From Mesorhizobium loti (lineage in GTDB: Bacteria; Pseudomonadota; Alphaproteobacteria; Rhizobiales; Rhizobiaceae), in NCBI RefSeq assembly GCF_013170705.1, contig NZ_CP033334.1, positions 2,705,501 to 2,769,500 on the forward strand: 64,000 bases of DNA, in the 5' to 3' direction. The notes beneath the pieces are model-generated. The model did no database searches. It was not told the origin of the DNA and saw nothing but the letters and a program-made list of their open reading frames with translations. Position 1 is the first letter of the stretch. Every line of letters begins with the position of its first letter. Position numbers and translations under genes: made by a program. Positions 17,281-26,146 of the stretch are shown here, in pieces.

Positions 17281-18051
17281 ATGTCACGTCCATCGAAAAG
17301 ATCGGGATCGAAAGAGCGGCTGGAAGCCCGCGGTGTTGCCGTCGCCTTTGGCGGCATCCGGGCGCTCAGCGGGGTCGACCTCGAACTCAGGCGCGGCGAA
17401 GTCCTCGGCCTCATCGGCCCGAACGGCGCCGGCAAGACGACCATGGTCAATGTGCTGAGCGGCTTCCAGCGGCCGACGAGCGGCAGCATCCGCCTTGACG
17501 GCATCGACGTCTCGCGGCTGACCGCCCGCAAGATCGCCCGGGCCGGCATCGGCCGTAGCTTTCAGGCGGCGCGGCTGTTCCGGACGATGACGGTGGAGCA
17601 GAACCTCTCCGTCGCGGCGATCGGCAGTGGGCTGTCTCGTCGGGAGGCACGGGAGCGGGCGCTCGACATCCTCGACTGGATGGGCCTCGCTGGGAAGGCC
17701 GACCACCGTTGCGACAGCCTTTCCTATGGCGACGAGCGGCGCGTCGGCATTGCCCGAGCACTTGCCTTGCAGCCGTCCTTCGCGCTGCTCGACGAGCCGG
17801 CTTCAGGGATGAATGACGCGGAGTGCGACGCGCTGATGGAGGTCATCGCCGAGCTGCCGGCCCGATTCGGCTGCGGCGTGCTGCTGATCGAACACAACAT
17901 GAAGGTGATCATGGGGGTGTGCCAGCGCATCCATGTGCTCGATGGCGGGCAGAGCCTCGCCGAGGGTTCGCCGCAGGATATCCAGATGAATCCCGCCGTG
18001 CGCCGCGCCTATCTGGGCGAAAAAGCGGCCGACAGTACCCTTGCGATCTAG
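17281..18051 (+). CDS. Branched-chain amino acid-type ABC transporter ATP-binding protein LivG
   Basis: 256-residue ATPase with Walker A GPNGAGKTTMVNVL, the LivG-type GIGRSFQAARLFRTMTVEQN region, signature SLSYGDERRVGIARAL (SYGD in place of SGGQ, common in LivG) and Walker B FALLDEPASGMNDAE. It partners the divergently encoded LivF. Its stop is 11 bp before livH, and it is separated from the receptor gene by a 95-bp gap with a stem-loop. All key residues are present, so it should be active. Confidence 0.92.
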   Translation: MSRPSKRSGSKERLEARGVAVAFGGIRALSGVDLELRRGEVLGLIGPNGAGKTTMVNVLSGFQRPTSGSIRLDGIDVSRLTARKIARAGIGRSFQAARLFRTMTVEQNLSVAAIGSGLSRREARERALDILDWMGLAGKADHRCDSLSYGDERRVGIARALALQPSFALLDEPASGMNDAECDALMEVIAELPARFGCGVLLIEHNMKVIMGVCQRIHVLDGGQSLAEGSPQDIQMNPAVRRAYLGEKAADSTLAI

Positions 18052-18062
18052 GACCGGACGCC

Positions 18063-18977
18063 ATGGCCAACATCGTTCAAGTTCTCGTCGATGCCATCGC
18101 GCTGGGCAGCCTCTATGCCCTTGTCGCGTTGGCGATCGGCCTCGTCTTCGGCGTCATGCGGCTCGTCAATTTCGCGCAGGCCGACTACATCACCATCGGC
18201 GCCTACGCGCTGGTCGTGCCGACGGCGAGCGTCACGCCGCCGCTGCTGCTCGGTGCGCTGCCCGCTGCCCTCATGATCGGCGGCGTGCTTTTCGTAGTTG
18301 TCGTGCTGGCGCTGCTGACGGAGCGCATCGCCTTCCGGCCGCTGCGCAATTCCAACCCGTCGACGCTGCTCATCTCCTCCTTCGCCGTCAGCTATTTCCT
18401 GCAGAACCTCGTCATGCTCATCCATACCGGCCGGCCTAAATCGGTCGGGATCGGGCAGAGTCTCGCAAATGCGGTGGAAATCGGCGGCGTGCGCGTACCG
18501 GGAGTGCAGCTCCTGACCGTGGGGGTCACCGCCGGCCTGCTCGTCGCGCTGGTTCTCTTCCTCAAGAAGACACCACTAGGCATCCAGATGCGGGCGGCGG
18601 CGGAAAATTTCCAGATGGCCCGCCTGCTCGGCATGCCGGCGAACCGGGTGATCGCGCTCGCCTTCGCTATTTCAGGCCTGCTCGGAGGTGTGGTGTCCCT
18701 GCTGCTCACGATTCAGACGGGAACGCTCGACCTGCGCATGGGTCTGATGCCCGTCGTCTACGGCTTCTTCGCCACCGTCATCGGCGGTATGGGCTCGCTG
18801 CCGGGGGCAGCACTCGGTGGGTTCCTCGTGGGTGTCGCCAGCGTGCTCTTGCAAACCTACCTGCCGGTCGATCTGCGCCCCTTCCGCGATGCCGGTGTGT
18901 TCACACTCGTCATCCTGATCCTCCTCGTCCGCCCGCAAGGCCTGATCGTCACCAGCGCCGCGAAGGAACGTGTGTAA
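18063..18977 (+). CDS. Branched-chain amino acid-type ABC permease LivH
   Basis: 304-residue inner-membrane permease. Hydrophobic helices begin at AIALGSLYALVALAIGLVFG, followed by VMRLVNFAQADYITIGAYA, the highly conserved LivH N-terminal block. The C-terminal half contains MRAAAENFQMARLLGMPANR, the cytoplasmic loop that contacts the ATPases, and VIGGMGSLPGAALGGFLVG. The start ATG at 18063 gives normal family length; a longer frame from 17823 lies inside livG and is rejected. Its TAA overlaps the livM ATG by one base, indicating translational coupling. Confidence 0.93.
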   Translation: MANIVQVLVDAIALGSLYALVALAIGLVFGVMRLVNFAQADYITIGAYALVVPTASVTPPLLLGALPAALMIGGVLFVVVVLALLTERIAFRPLRNSNPSTLLISSFAVSYFLQNLVMLIHTGRPKSVGIGQSLANAVEIGGVRVPGVQLLTVGVTAGLLVALVLFLKKTPLGIQMRAAAENFQMARLLGMPANRVIALAFAISGLLGGVVSLLLTIQTGTLDLRMGLMPVVYGFFATVIGGMGSLPGAALGGFLVGVASVLLQTYLPVDLRPFRDAGVFTLVILILLVRPQGLIVTSAAKERV

Positions 18978-20038
18978 TGAAGAGCAAGACCATGCCATCC
19001 TTTGCAGCGATCGGCCGCTTCTGGTTTCCGGTGCTGGCGCTTGTCGTGCCGCTTGCGCTCATCGTCGTGGTCACCGGACAGTTCGGCGGTCTGTCCCTGC
19101 AGCGCACCGTCATAGAAATGCTGATCAGCATTGTCATCGTCGTCGGGCTTTACGTCTTCGTCGGCAATTCCGGCGTCATTTCCTTCGGCCATGCCACGTT
19201 CGTGGCGATAGCCGCCTATGCCTCGGCCTGGCAGACCTGCTGCGAGATGCTGAAGCCGATCACCATGTCCGGCCTGCCGCATTTCCTGCGCGACCAGAGC
19301 ATTCCGCTGCTGCCGTCCGCCATCGTCTCGGTGCTGCTCGCCGGCACTGCCGCTTTCCTTACCGGCCTCGTCATCATGCGGCTCACGGGCCTTGCGGCGT
19401 CGATCTCCACGCTTGCCGTGCTCTTCATCCTGAACGTGGTCTATTCCAATTGGGACAGCGTCACGATGGGCTCCGCCTCGATCGTCGGCCTGCCGACCTA
19501 TGTGACGGCCTGGATTGCGCTCATCTGCGCCGTTCTCGCGATCGTCATCGCCTATCTCTACCAGATTTCCGCCTTTGGCCTCGCAATCCGAGCGACGCGG
19601 GAAGATGAGGTCGCCGCTGCCGCGTCGGGCATCTCGCTCTACTGGTCGCGGCTCATTGCCTTCACACTCTCGGGCTTCCTGGTCGGCCTCGGCGGCGTGT
19701 TGCAAGCGCATTACCTCGGCACCGTGTCGATCAACAATTACTTCTTGAGCTTCACCTTCCTCGCGCTCGCCATGCTCATCGTGGGCGGCGTGGGCAGCCT
19801 TGCGGGCGCGGTGGTCGGCGTTGTCGTCATCACGGCGTTGGTCGATATCTTCCGCCGCCTCGAAGGTGGGATTTCGATCGGCGGCCAGCAGTGGTCTCTG
19901 CCTGCGGGCACGCAGGAACTTATCATCGCGGGCATTATGCTGTTGATACTGGTCTTCCGCAAAGACGGGATCATGGCAGGGCGAGAGATAGGCCTGCCGG
20001 GGCAATCACAGCGCGAGAAGGGGCTCATCAATGGCTAA
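18977..20038 (+). CDS. Branched-chain amino acid-type ABC permease LivM
   Basis: 353-residue permease that completes the Liv channel with LivH. About ten membrane helices are visible from FWFPVLALVVPLALIVVVTG onward. GNSGVISFGHATFVAIAAYA is the LivM signature, and IRATREDEVAAAASGISLYW is the ATPase-contact loop, followed by GVGSLAGAVVGVVV. It overlaps livH by one base and the GntR gene by eight bases, so all are probably on one transcript. It is a little longer than usual because of an extra loop (residues about 85-105, RDQSIPLLPSAIVS). Confidence 0.92.
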   Translation: MKSKTMPSFAAIGRFWFPVLALVVPLALIVVVTGQFGGLSLQRTVIEMLISIVIVVGLYVFVGNSGVISFGHATFVAIAAYASAWQTCCEMLKPITMSGLPHFLRDQSIPLLPSAIVSVLLAGTAAFLTGLVIMRLTGLAASISTLAVLFILNVVYSNWDSVTMGSASIVGLPTYVTAWIALICAVLAIVIAYLYQISAFGLAIRATREDEVAAAASGISLYWSRLIAFTLSGFLVGLGGVLQAHYLGTVSINNYFLSFTFLALAMLIVGGVGSLAGAVVGVVVITALVDIFRRLEGGISIGGQQWSLPAGTQELIIAGIMLLILVFRKDGIMAGREIGLPGQSQREKGLING

Positions 20039-20732
20039 CAATCTCTTCAATACAGATGAGCCGATCGGCATCATCGACCACCGGATGCTGTCCGACCAGG
20101 TTTCGACGTTACTCGTGCGCGAATTGATCTTCGGCCGACTCCAGCCCGGCCAACGCATCAACGAAGCGGAACTGGCCCGCCAGCTCGGGATCAGCCGCAA
20201 CCCCATCCGCGAGGCGATCCGGCGGCTGGAGGAGCGCGGTCTGCTCGTCGCGGTTCCTCGCAAGGGCACCTTCGTTCGCACCTTCCTGCACAGCGATATC
20301 GACGAAATCTTCTCCTTCCGCGTCGTCGTCGAACGTTTCGCGATGGAACAGGCGCTGCCGCAGATGACGGACGCCGACATCGACCGCATTGCCGGTTTCG
20401 TTGATGCCATGGTCGCTGCCGCCAATGCCAATGACGAGATGGCGCTTGTCGAGAACGACCTCGCCTTCCACCTCGAGATCTGCCGGCTCTCGAAGAACCG
20501 CCAGACGCTACACGCCTTCACCAACATCCAGGCGGAAGTGCAGATGCTGATTACCATGGCGGAACGCCAGTTCGAGAGCCAGATGGCGGCGGCCGTCGAT
20601 CACTGGCCGGTCGTCGAGGCGCTGCGTACCCGCAATCCCCAAAAGGCGATGGATGCCATCCGCGATCACATCCGCGATTCCTGGCGTCACCTTCTTGAAG
20701 CTTACGACCGGGAAAAGCCCCGCTCGTCCTGA
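20031..20732 (+). CDS. GntR-family transcriptional regulator (FadR/FCD subfamily)
   Basis: 233 residues. The winged helix-turn-helix spans about 25-90 (LQPGQRINEAELARQLGISR, then NPIREAIRRLEERGLL). The C-terminal helical FCD ligand domain has the metal-binding pattern around ENDLAFHLEICRLSKN and an MDAIRDHIRDSWRH histidine helix. The gene begins inside the end of livM, so it is made with the importer, and it precedes hyuA by 26 bp. It most likely senses a substrate or intermediate of the pathway and controls the divergent liv promoters. The ligand is unknown. Confidence 0.92.
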   Translation: MANNLFNTDEPIGIIDHRMLSDQVSTLLVRELIFGRLQPGQRINEAELARQLGISRNPIREAIRRLEERGLLVAVPRKGTFVRTFLHSDIDEIFSFRVVVERFAMEQALPQMTDADIDRIAGFVDAMVAAANANDEMALVENDLAFHLEICRLSKNRQTLHAFTNIQAEVQMLITMAERQFESQMAAAVDHWPVVEALRTRNPQKAMDAIRDHIRDSWRHLLEAYDREKPRSS

Positions 20733-20758
20733 TCCTATCCATGAGAAACGAGGACATA

Positions 20759-22789
20759 ATGCCTGACAGGAAAATCATCGGCATCGACATCGGGGGAACG
20801 TTTACCGACTTTGTTTCCTACGATGCGGCGACCGGCACCATCGAAAACTGGAAGAACCTGACGACACCCTCCGAACCGATCGAAGGTGTGCTCCAGGGGC
20901 TCGGACAGGTGGAGGACGTCGCAAGCGTCGACAAGATCCGTCTTGGCACGACGATCGCCACCAACGCGCTGCTGACGCGCCGCGGCGCGAAGGTCGCCTA
21001 TGTCACGACCACCGGGTTTCGCGATGTTCCCTTCATCCAGCGTGGCGACCGTCGCAGCCACTACGACATTACCTGGATCAAGACCAAGCCGCTGATGAAG
21101 CGCGCCGACACCTATGAGATCGGCGGGCGTTTCAGCGCCAAGGGCGAGCTCGTCACCGCGCTCGATGAGGCGGCCGTGCGCCAGATGGCCGCAACGATCA
21201 AGGCCGACGGCACGATCGAGGCGATCGCCGTCTGTACGCTGTTCTCCTATATCGATCCGAGCCACGAGCAGCGCATCCGCGACATCCTCGCGGAAGAACT
21301 GCCCGGCATGCCGATCTCGATTTCGTACGACGTGCTGCCGAAGTGGAAGGAATACGACCGCGCCTCGACCACGATTGCCGACGCCTATCTGAAGCCCATC
21401 GTCTCCGACAATTTCCACCGCATGCAGAAGCGCCTCGATGGCATTGGCATCGGTGACAGGATCGGCGTGATCAAATCGAACGGCGGTGAATCGACGCTGA
21501 AGGGCGCTGCCGAAACGCCGGTGCAGATGACGCTTTCCGGTCCGACCGGTGCGGTCGTCGCCACCCGCGTCCTCTCCGAACTTACCGGCATCAAGAACCT
21601 CGTCACCTTCGACATGGGCGGAACATCGACCGATTGCTCTACCGTCGTGGACGGCATGGAGCATGTGACGACGAACTTCGAGATCGAATGGGGCCTGCCG
21701 ATCCAGATCCCGATGATCGACATCCACACGATCGGCGCTGGCGGCGGTTCCATCGCTTGGATCGACAAGGGCGGCATGTTGCGCATGGGTCCGCAATCGG
21801 CGGGTGCGGCACCAGGGCCCGCCTGTTACGGCCGTGGCGGCGAGAGTGCTACCGTGACGGACGCCAATGTCGTACTCGGCCGCATCAATCCCGACTATTT
21901 CCTCGGTGGCAAAATGAAACTCGACGCCGAGGCAGCGCATCGCGCGGTCAAGACGATCGCCGATCAGCTCGGCCTCGAGGTTGATGCGGCTGCCTTCGCC
22001 ATGGTGCAGATCGCCAACAACAACATGCTGGGTGCGCTGCGTGCCGTTCTCCTCCAGCGCGGCCTCGATCCGCGCGACTTCACGCTCGTCGCCTCGGGCG
22101 GGGCGGGGCCGGTGCATATCTGCGACCTGATGGATATTTCCGGCATTCCGCAGGGCATCGTGCCGAACTATCCCGGCCAGTTCTCAGCCTTCGGCTTCAT
22201 CATGACCGATGCGCGTGTTGACCGGCATCGCACGGTGCAGCAGATCTCGAAATACTTCGACGGTGCCCGCGCCACGGCGGCGATGACGGAACTGGTGGAT
22301 GGCGCCATCGCCGAGCTGGTCTCCCAGGGTTATCAGCAGAAGGTGGAGGTCTACCGCTCCATCGAGGCCCGCTACTTCGGCCAGAATCACGAACTGGAAC
22401 TGAGCTTCCCGGCCAACCAGTTCACCGAGGAGACCATAGCAAGCCTCTGGGAACGCTTCCACGAGGAGCACCAGAACCGCTTCGGCTTCTCCATTCCGGG
22501 TGAGACCATCGAGACGGTCAATCTCAAGGTCGTCGCCGTCGCCGTCTCTGAAAAGCCGAAGATGCGGGAGCTCGAAAAGGGCGAAGGCACGCCGGCGTCC
22601 TCGGGCAGCCGCAAGGTACGCTTCGAGGACGGCTGGCACGAGGTGAAGACCTACGACCGCGGTACGTTCAAGCAGGGGCAGACCGTCGCCGGTCCCGCCA
22701 TTGTGGAGGAAAGCGCCTCCGTCACCATTTTGCAGCCGAAACAGACGCTCCGCGTCGACCGGCTCGGCAATCTGATCATTTCGGCCTGA
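20759..22789 (+). CDS. Hydantoinase/oxoprolinase A-type subunit (HyuA family)
   Basis: 676-residue ATP-dependent subunit. It opens with IIGIDIGGTFTDFVSYDAAT, the actin-fold phosphate site, followed by RLGTTIATNALLTRRGAKVA. The hydantoinase A core contains MTLSGPTGAVVATRV and LVTFDMGGTSTDCSTV, and the C-terminal domain ends GPAIVEESASVTILQPKQ. Members hydrolyse hydantoins, 5-oxoproline or lactams at the cost of ATP, or act as carboxylases. An in-frame ATG lies at 20741, but GAGGA before 20759 supports the shorter start. The B-type subunit follows at 11 bp. Substrate by context: a cyclic amide giving an omega-amino acid for GabT. Confidence 0.9.
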   Translation: MPDRKIIGIDIGGTFTDFVSYDAATGTIENWKNLTTPSEPIEGVLQGLGQVEDVASVDKIRLGTTIATNALLTRRGAKVAYVTTTGFRDVPFIQRGDRRSHYDITWIKTKPLMKRADTYEIGGRFSAKGELVTALDEAAVRQMAATIKADGTIEAIAVCTLFSYIDPSHEQRIRDILAEELPGMPISISYDVLPKWKEYDRASTTIADAYLKPIVSDNFHRMQKRLDGIGIGDRIGVIKSNGGESTLKGAAETPVQMTLSGPTGAVVATRVLSELTGIKNLVTFDMGGTSTDCSTVVDGMEHVTTNFEIEWGLPIQIPMIDIHTIGAGGGSIAWIDKGGMLRMGPQSAGAAPGPACYGRGGESATVTDANVVLGRINPDYFLGGKMKLDAEAAHRAVKTIADQLGLEVDAAAFAMVQIANNNMLGALRAVLLQRGLDPRDFTLVASGGAGPVHICDLMDISGIPQGIVPNYPGQFSAFGFIMTDARVDRHRTVQQISKYFDGARATAAMTELVDGAIAELVSQGYQQKVEVYRSIEARYFGQNHELELSFPANQFTEETIASLWERFHEEHQNRFGFSIPGETIETVNLKVVAVAVSEKPKMRELEKGEGTPASSGSRKVRFEDGWHEVKTYDRGTFKQGQTVAGPAIVEESASVTILQPKQTLRVDRLGNLIISA

Positions 22790-22800
22790 GGAGTACCATC

Positions 22801-24498
22801 ATGGACTTCGTTACGATGAACATTCTGGAATCCAGCATGGTCTCTCTCTGCAAGGAGATGGGGATCGTGTTGATGAAGACGTCCTATTCGACGATCTTCA
22901 ACGAGGCGCTCGACTTCACTTGCGGGCTTGCCGACATGAACGGCGACATGATCGCGGTCGCCGACTATTGCCCGGCGCAGATCGGCGGCATGCCGCTGCT
23001 TGTCAAATCCTGCCTCAAGGAGATCCCGATTGACGAGATCGAGGAGGGCGACGTCATTCTGCACAACGACCCCTATCGCGGTGGCCTGCATACGCCTGAG
23101 CACACCTTCTTCAAACCGATCTTCGTCGACGGCGAGATCATGGGCTTTGCCGTCGCCATCGGCCATATCGCCGAAGTCGGCGGCATGGCGCCCGGCGGCT
23201 TCTGCGGCGAGGCGACGGAAATCTTCCAGGAGGGCCTTCGCATTCCGCCGGTCAAGATCAAGAAGCGCGGCAAGGACAATATCGAGGTCTGGAAGCTGCT
23301 TCTCGCCAACGTGCGTACGCCGCGCGTCAACTATGGTGATCTGCGCGCGCTCATCGCCGCCGTCGACCTCGGCGAAAAGCAGATGACGCAGATCTACCAG
23401 AAGTACGGCAAGGAGAAAATCAAGGAGACGGTCAACGACTTGCTGCTCTATTCGGAGCGCCGCATGCGTGCCGAACTGGAGGCGATCCCAGACGGCATCT
23501 ATGCCTTCTCCGACAAGATTGAGAGCGACGGTATCGACGCCGACCGCACTTACACGGTCGCTGTCGAGGTGCATAAGCGCGGCGGCGAGATCATCGTCGA
23601 CTATCACGGTTCCTCGCCGCAGGCCTCCGGCCCGATCAACGCAACGCTCGGCGTTGCCACATCGGCGGCCTACAACGCCGTGCTGCACATGACCGACCCG
23701 ACGATCCCACGCAATTCCGGCTGCTTCCGGCCGATCCGCGTCATGGCGCCGCCCGGCACCATCGTCAACGTGGACTTCCCCGCGCCGGAAGTCGGCGGCA
23801 ACACCGAAACCCATCCCCGCATCGTCGGCACGATCCTCGGCGCCATGGCCCCGGCGATCCCGAACCGGGTGATGGCGGCGGAGGGTGCGACCCACTGCAA
23901 CTTCGTCTTCGGCGGCGTCGATGCCGACACAGGCGAGTATTTCGCCTGTTACGACCTCGAAGCGGTCGGCTGGGGCGGCCGCGCCTTTGCCGATGGCAAT
24001 GACGGCGTCGACTCGATCAACGGCAATTGCCGCATCACGCCAGTCGAAGTTTACGAGACGCGCTTCCCCTGGCGCATCGAAAGCCTCGCCTTCAACGTCG
24101 ATGCCGGCGGTGCCGGCGAATATCGCGGTGGGGTCGGCTATTCCAAGCAGATGCTGTGCCTTAACGACGAAATCATCTGCTCGCAGATGACCGACCGCCA
24201 TCTGCTCGCCCCCTGGGGTCTGAACGGCGGCACGGAAGGCGGCGTCGGCGCGACGCTGGTCATGAAGAACGGCCGCGAAGACTGGCAGACGATGCGCGAG
24301 GCCTATGGCAAGGCCTCGACCAGCCGCTACTCCAACGTCTCCATTCGCCGCGGTGATCGCGTGCGGCTCGTCACTCCTGGTGGCGGCGGCTACGGCGATC
24401 CCGCAAAGCGCGATCCGGTGGCGGTCGCGGAGGATGTCCGCGAGGGCTACGTCTCGAAGGCGGCCGCCCACAAACACTACGGCTATCAGGAGGCCTGA
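22801..24498 (+). CDS. Hydantoinase/oxoprolinase B-type subunit (HyuB family)
   Basis: 565-residue partner of the HyuA-type protein. Characteristic segments are SSMVSLCKEMGIVLMKTSYS, the metal-binding DVILHNDPYRGGLHTPEHT, IGHIAEVGGMAPGGFCGEAT, and VDFPAPEVGGNTETHPRIVG. The C-terminal GGGGYGDPAKRDPVAVAEDV is the family tail. Length and motif order agree with complete HyuB/acetone-carboxylase-like subunits. An AGGAGG near its 3' end (24488-24493) serves the small gene that follows at 4 bp. Direct pairing with HyuA and a third small zinc protein resembles a three-subunit complex. Confidence 0.9.
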   Translation: MDFVTMNILESSMVSLCKEMGIVLMKTSYSTIFNEALDFTCGLADMNGDMIAVADYCPAQIGGMPLLVKSCLKEIPIDEIEEGDVILHNDPYRGGLHTPEHTFFKPIFVDGEIMGFAVAIGHIAEVGGMAPGGFCGEATEIFQEGLRIPPVKIKKRGKDNIEVWKLLLANVRTPRVNYGDLRALIAAVDLGEKQMTQIYQKYGKEKIKETVNDLLLYSERRMRAELEAIPDGIYAFSDKIESDGIDADRTYTVAVEVHKRGGEIIVDYHGSSPQASGPINATLGVATSAAYNAVLHMTDPTIPRNSGCFRPIRVMAPPGTIVNVDFPAPEVGGNTETHPRIVGTILGAMAPAIPNRVMAAEGATHCNFVFGGVDADTGEYFACYDLEAVGWGGRAFADGNDGVDSINGNCRITPVEVYETRFPWRIESLAFNVDAGGAGEYRGGVGYSKQMLCLNDEIICSQMTDRHLLAPWGLNGGTEGGVGATLVMKNGREDWQTMREAYGKASTSRYSNVSIRRGDRVRLVTPGGGGYGDPAKRDPVAVAEDVREGYVSKAAAHKHYGYQEA

Positions 24499-24502
24499 GA
24501 CC

Positions 24503-24694
24503 ATGAAGTTTTCGCTGAACGGGCTTTACATCGAAAGCTACACGAAATGCGCCAACTGCGGCGTGCTGATCTATGAGGCGTCGGCCGAGGATTCCGTTCG
24601 CAGGAAGATGCATGACGGGAGCATCTATTGCTCTCAGGAATGCGTCGACTGGAAGATCGAACGGGACGCCCGCCGCGCCAAGGCCGCTGTCTAG
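24503..24694 (+). CDS. Small zinc-ribbon protein linked to HyuAB
   Basis: 63-residue protein too short to be called with confidence alone, but its context is strong: AGGAGG nine bases before its ATG, a 4-bp gap to hyuB, and the same strand. C16-x2-C19 and C43-x3-C47 form a probable zinc knuckle (KCANCGVL and YCSQECVDW). The basic C-terminus (KIERDARRAKAAV) may bind a partner. Acetone carboxylase, a relative of HyuAB, has a small zinc-containing third subunit, so this may be a cofactor-holding or stabilising subunit; that role is inference. The stop codon is part of the CTAGAGCCGGAT repeat. Confidence 0.75.
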   Translation: MKFSLNGLYIESYTKCANCGVLIYEASAEDSVRRKMHDGSIYCSQECVDWKIERDARRAKAAV

Positions 24695-24728
24695 AGCCGG
24701 ATGATTTCAGGTCGTGTGGCCTGAAATC
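24691..24728 (+). repeat. Intergenic repeat copy 2 with terminator-like stem-loop
   Basis: CTAGAGCCGGATGAT (24691-24705) repeats 8161-8175 with one change. It runs into a perfect nine-pair stem, GATTTCAGG (24703-24711) with CCTGAAATC (24720-24728) and an eight-base loop. It ends the hyuAB-small-gene unit and could terminate or slow transcription before gabT. No T run follows. Confidence 0.5.
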
Positions 24729-24841
24729 CTAATCCGCCTCCAAATCAATTGATGCGCCGGCCCCGTCCGTCAGGGATGGGGCCGGCCACTTGAAGCGCCG
24801 CGATGGCGCCGCACCATAACAAACTGTCCAAGGAGATACCC

Positions 24842-26146
24842 ATGTCCACGAACGCTGCCTTCACGGCGCGGCGCGCTGCCGCCATTCCGGCTGGCCTGTC
24901 GAAACATCTCGACGTCTATATCGAGAAGGCGGAGAACGCCGAACTTTGGGACGTCGAAGGCAAGCGCTACATCGATTTTGCCGCCGGCATCGCCGTCAAC
25001 AACACCGGCCATCGCCATCCGAAGGTGGTCGAGCGCGTGCGCAACCAGCTCGACAAGGTCACGCACACCTCGTTCCAGACCACACCCTATATCGACTATG
25101 TCACGGTCTGCGAGAAGCTGAACGACCTGGTGCCGGGTGACTTCCCGAAGAAGACTTTTCTCGTCTCCACCGGCGCCGAGGCCGTGGAAAACGCCGCCAA
25201 GATTGCCCGCGTCGCGACCGGTCGCTCGGCATTCGTCGCCTTCTCCGGGGCTTTCCATGGCCGCACGCTGATGGCGATGACGCTGACCGGCAAGACCAAT
25301 CCTTACAAGGCCGGCTTCGGTCCGCTGGTACCGGATGTCTTCCACCTGCCGTTTCCGATCCCCTATCACGGCATTTCCGAGCAGGAATCCCTGACCGCGC
25401 TCGACCGCTTCTTCCGCTCCGAGGTCGACCCGACGCGCGTCGCGGGCATTTTCGTCGAGCCGGTGCAGGGCGAGGGCGGTTTCTACCCGGGGCCGGTCAC
25501 CTTCCTGCGCACGCTGCGCGAGATCTGCGACAGGCACGGCATCCTGCTGATCGCCGACGAGATCCAGACGGGCTTCGCCCGCACGGGAAAAATGTTCGCG
25601 ATGGAGCATGCCGGCGTTGCCGCCGATATCGTCGTCATGGCCAAGGGCCTTGGCGGCGGCTTCCCGATCGCTGCCGTCACCGGCCGCGCCGATATCATGG
25701 ACAAGATTCCGATGGGCGGCGTCGGCTCCACCTTTGCCGGCAATCCGCTATCATGCGCGGCGTCGATCGCCGTGCTGGAGATCATCGAGGACGAGAAGCT
25801 GATTGACCGCGCCAACGAGGTCGGCAGACGGCTGAAGGCGGTCTTCGAGGGTTGGCAGGAGGGCAACGAGTTTTCCTGCATCGGCGAGGTGCGCGGCCTT
25901 GGCGCCATGGTGGCGATCGAATTCGTGCGTGACCGCGAGACGCGCCAGCCTTGGCCTGAACTGGTGAAAGCCATCACGCACACCGCTGCCGAAAAGGGCC
26001 TGCTGCTGCTCTCCTGCGGCGTGCACGGCAATGTCGTGCGTGTGCTGACGCCGCTGACCATTCCCTTCGACCATCTCGACGAAGGCATCGCCATCCTCAA
26101 GGACAGCCTGCGGGCAGCGCTGGAAAAGGTGGAGAGCGGACAATGA
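24842..26146 (+). CDS. gabT: 4-aminobutyrate (or 5-aminovalerate) aminotransferase
   Basis: 434-residue class III PLP aminotransferase that moves the amino group of GABA or 5-aminovalerate to 2-oxoglutarate. Seen are VEGKRYIDFAAGIAVNNTGH, the phosphate-binding STGAEAVENAAKIAR, the active-site ILLIADEIQTGFARTGKMFA and the Schiff-base lysine in IVVMAKGLGGGFPI. The start at 24842 has AAGGAG (24829-24834) upstream; a longer frame from 24803 is not used. The stop overlaps gabD by four bases, so the two enzymes are coupled as in classical gab operons. Confidence 0.93.
   Translation: MSTNAAFTARRAAAIPAGLSKHLDVYIEKAENAELWDVEGKRYIDFAAGIAVNNTGHRHPKVVERVRNQLDKVTHTSFQTTPYIDYVTVCEKLNDLVPGDFPKKTFLVSTGAEAVENAAKIARVATGRSAFVAFSGAFHGRTLMAMTLTGKTNPYKAGFGPLVPDVFHLPFPIPYHGISEQESLTALDRFFRSEVDPTRVAGIFVEPVQGEGGFYPGPVTFLRTLREICDRHGILLIADEIQTGFARTGKMFAMEHAGVAADIVVMAKGLGGGFPIAAVTGRADIMDKIPMGGVGSTFAGNPLSCAASIAVLEIIEDEKLIDRANEVGRRLKAVFEGWQEGNEFSCIGEVRGLGAMVAIEFVRDRETRQPWPELVKAITHTAAEKGLLLLSCGVHGNVVRVLTPLTIPFDHLDEGIAILKDSLRAALEKVESGQ

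Noticed and set aside
22651..24504. 617-codon minus-strand open frame opposite hyuB
   Set aside because: The HyuB protein on the plus strand is complete and conserved; the antisense frame has no recognisable domain.
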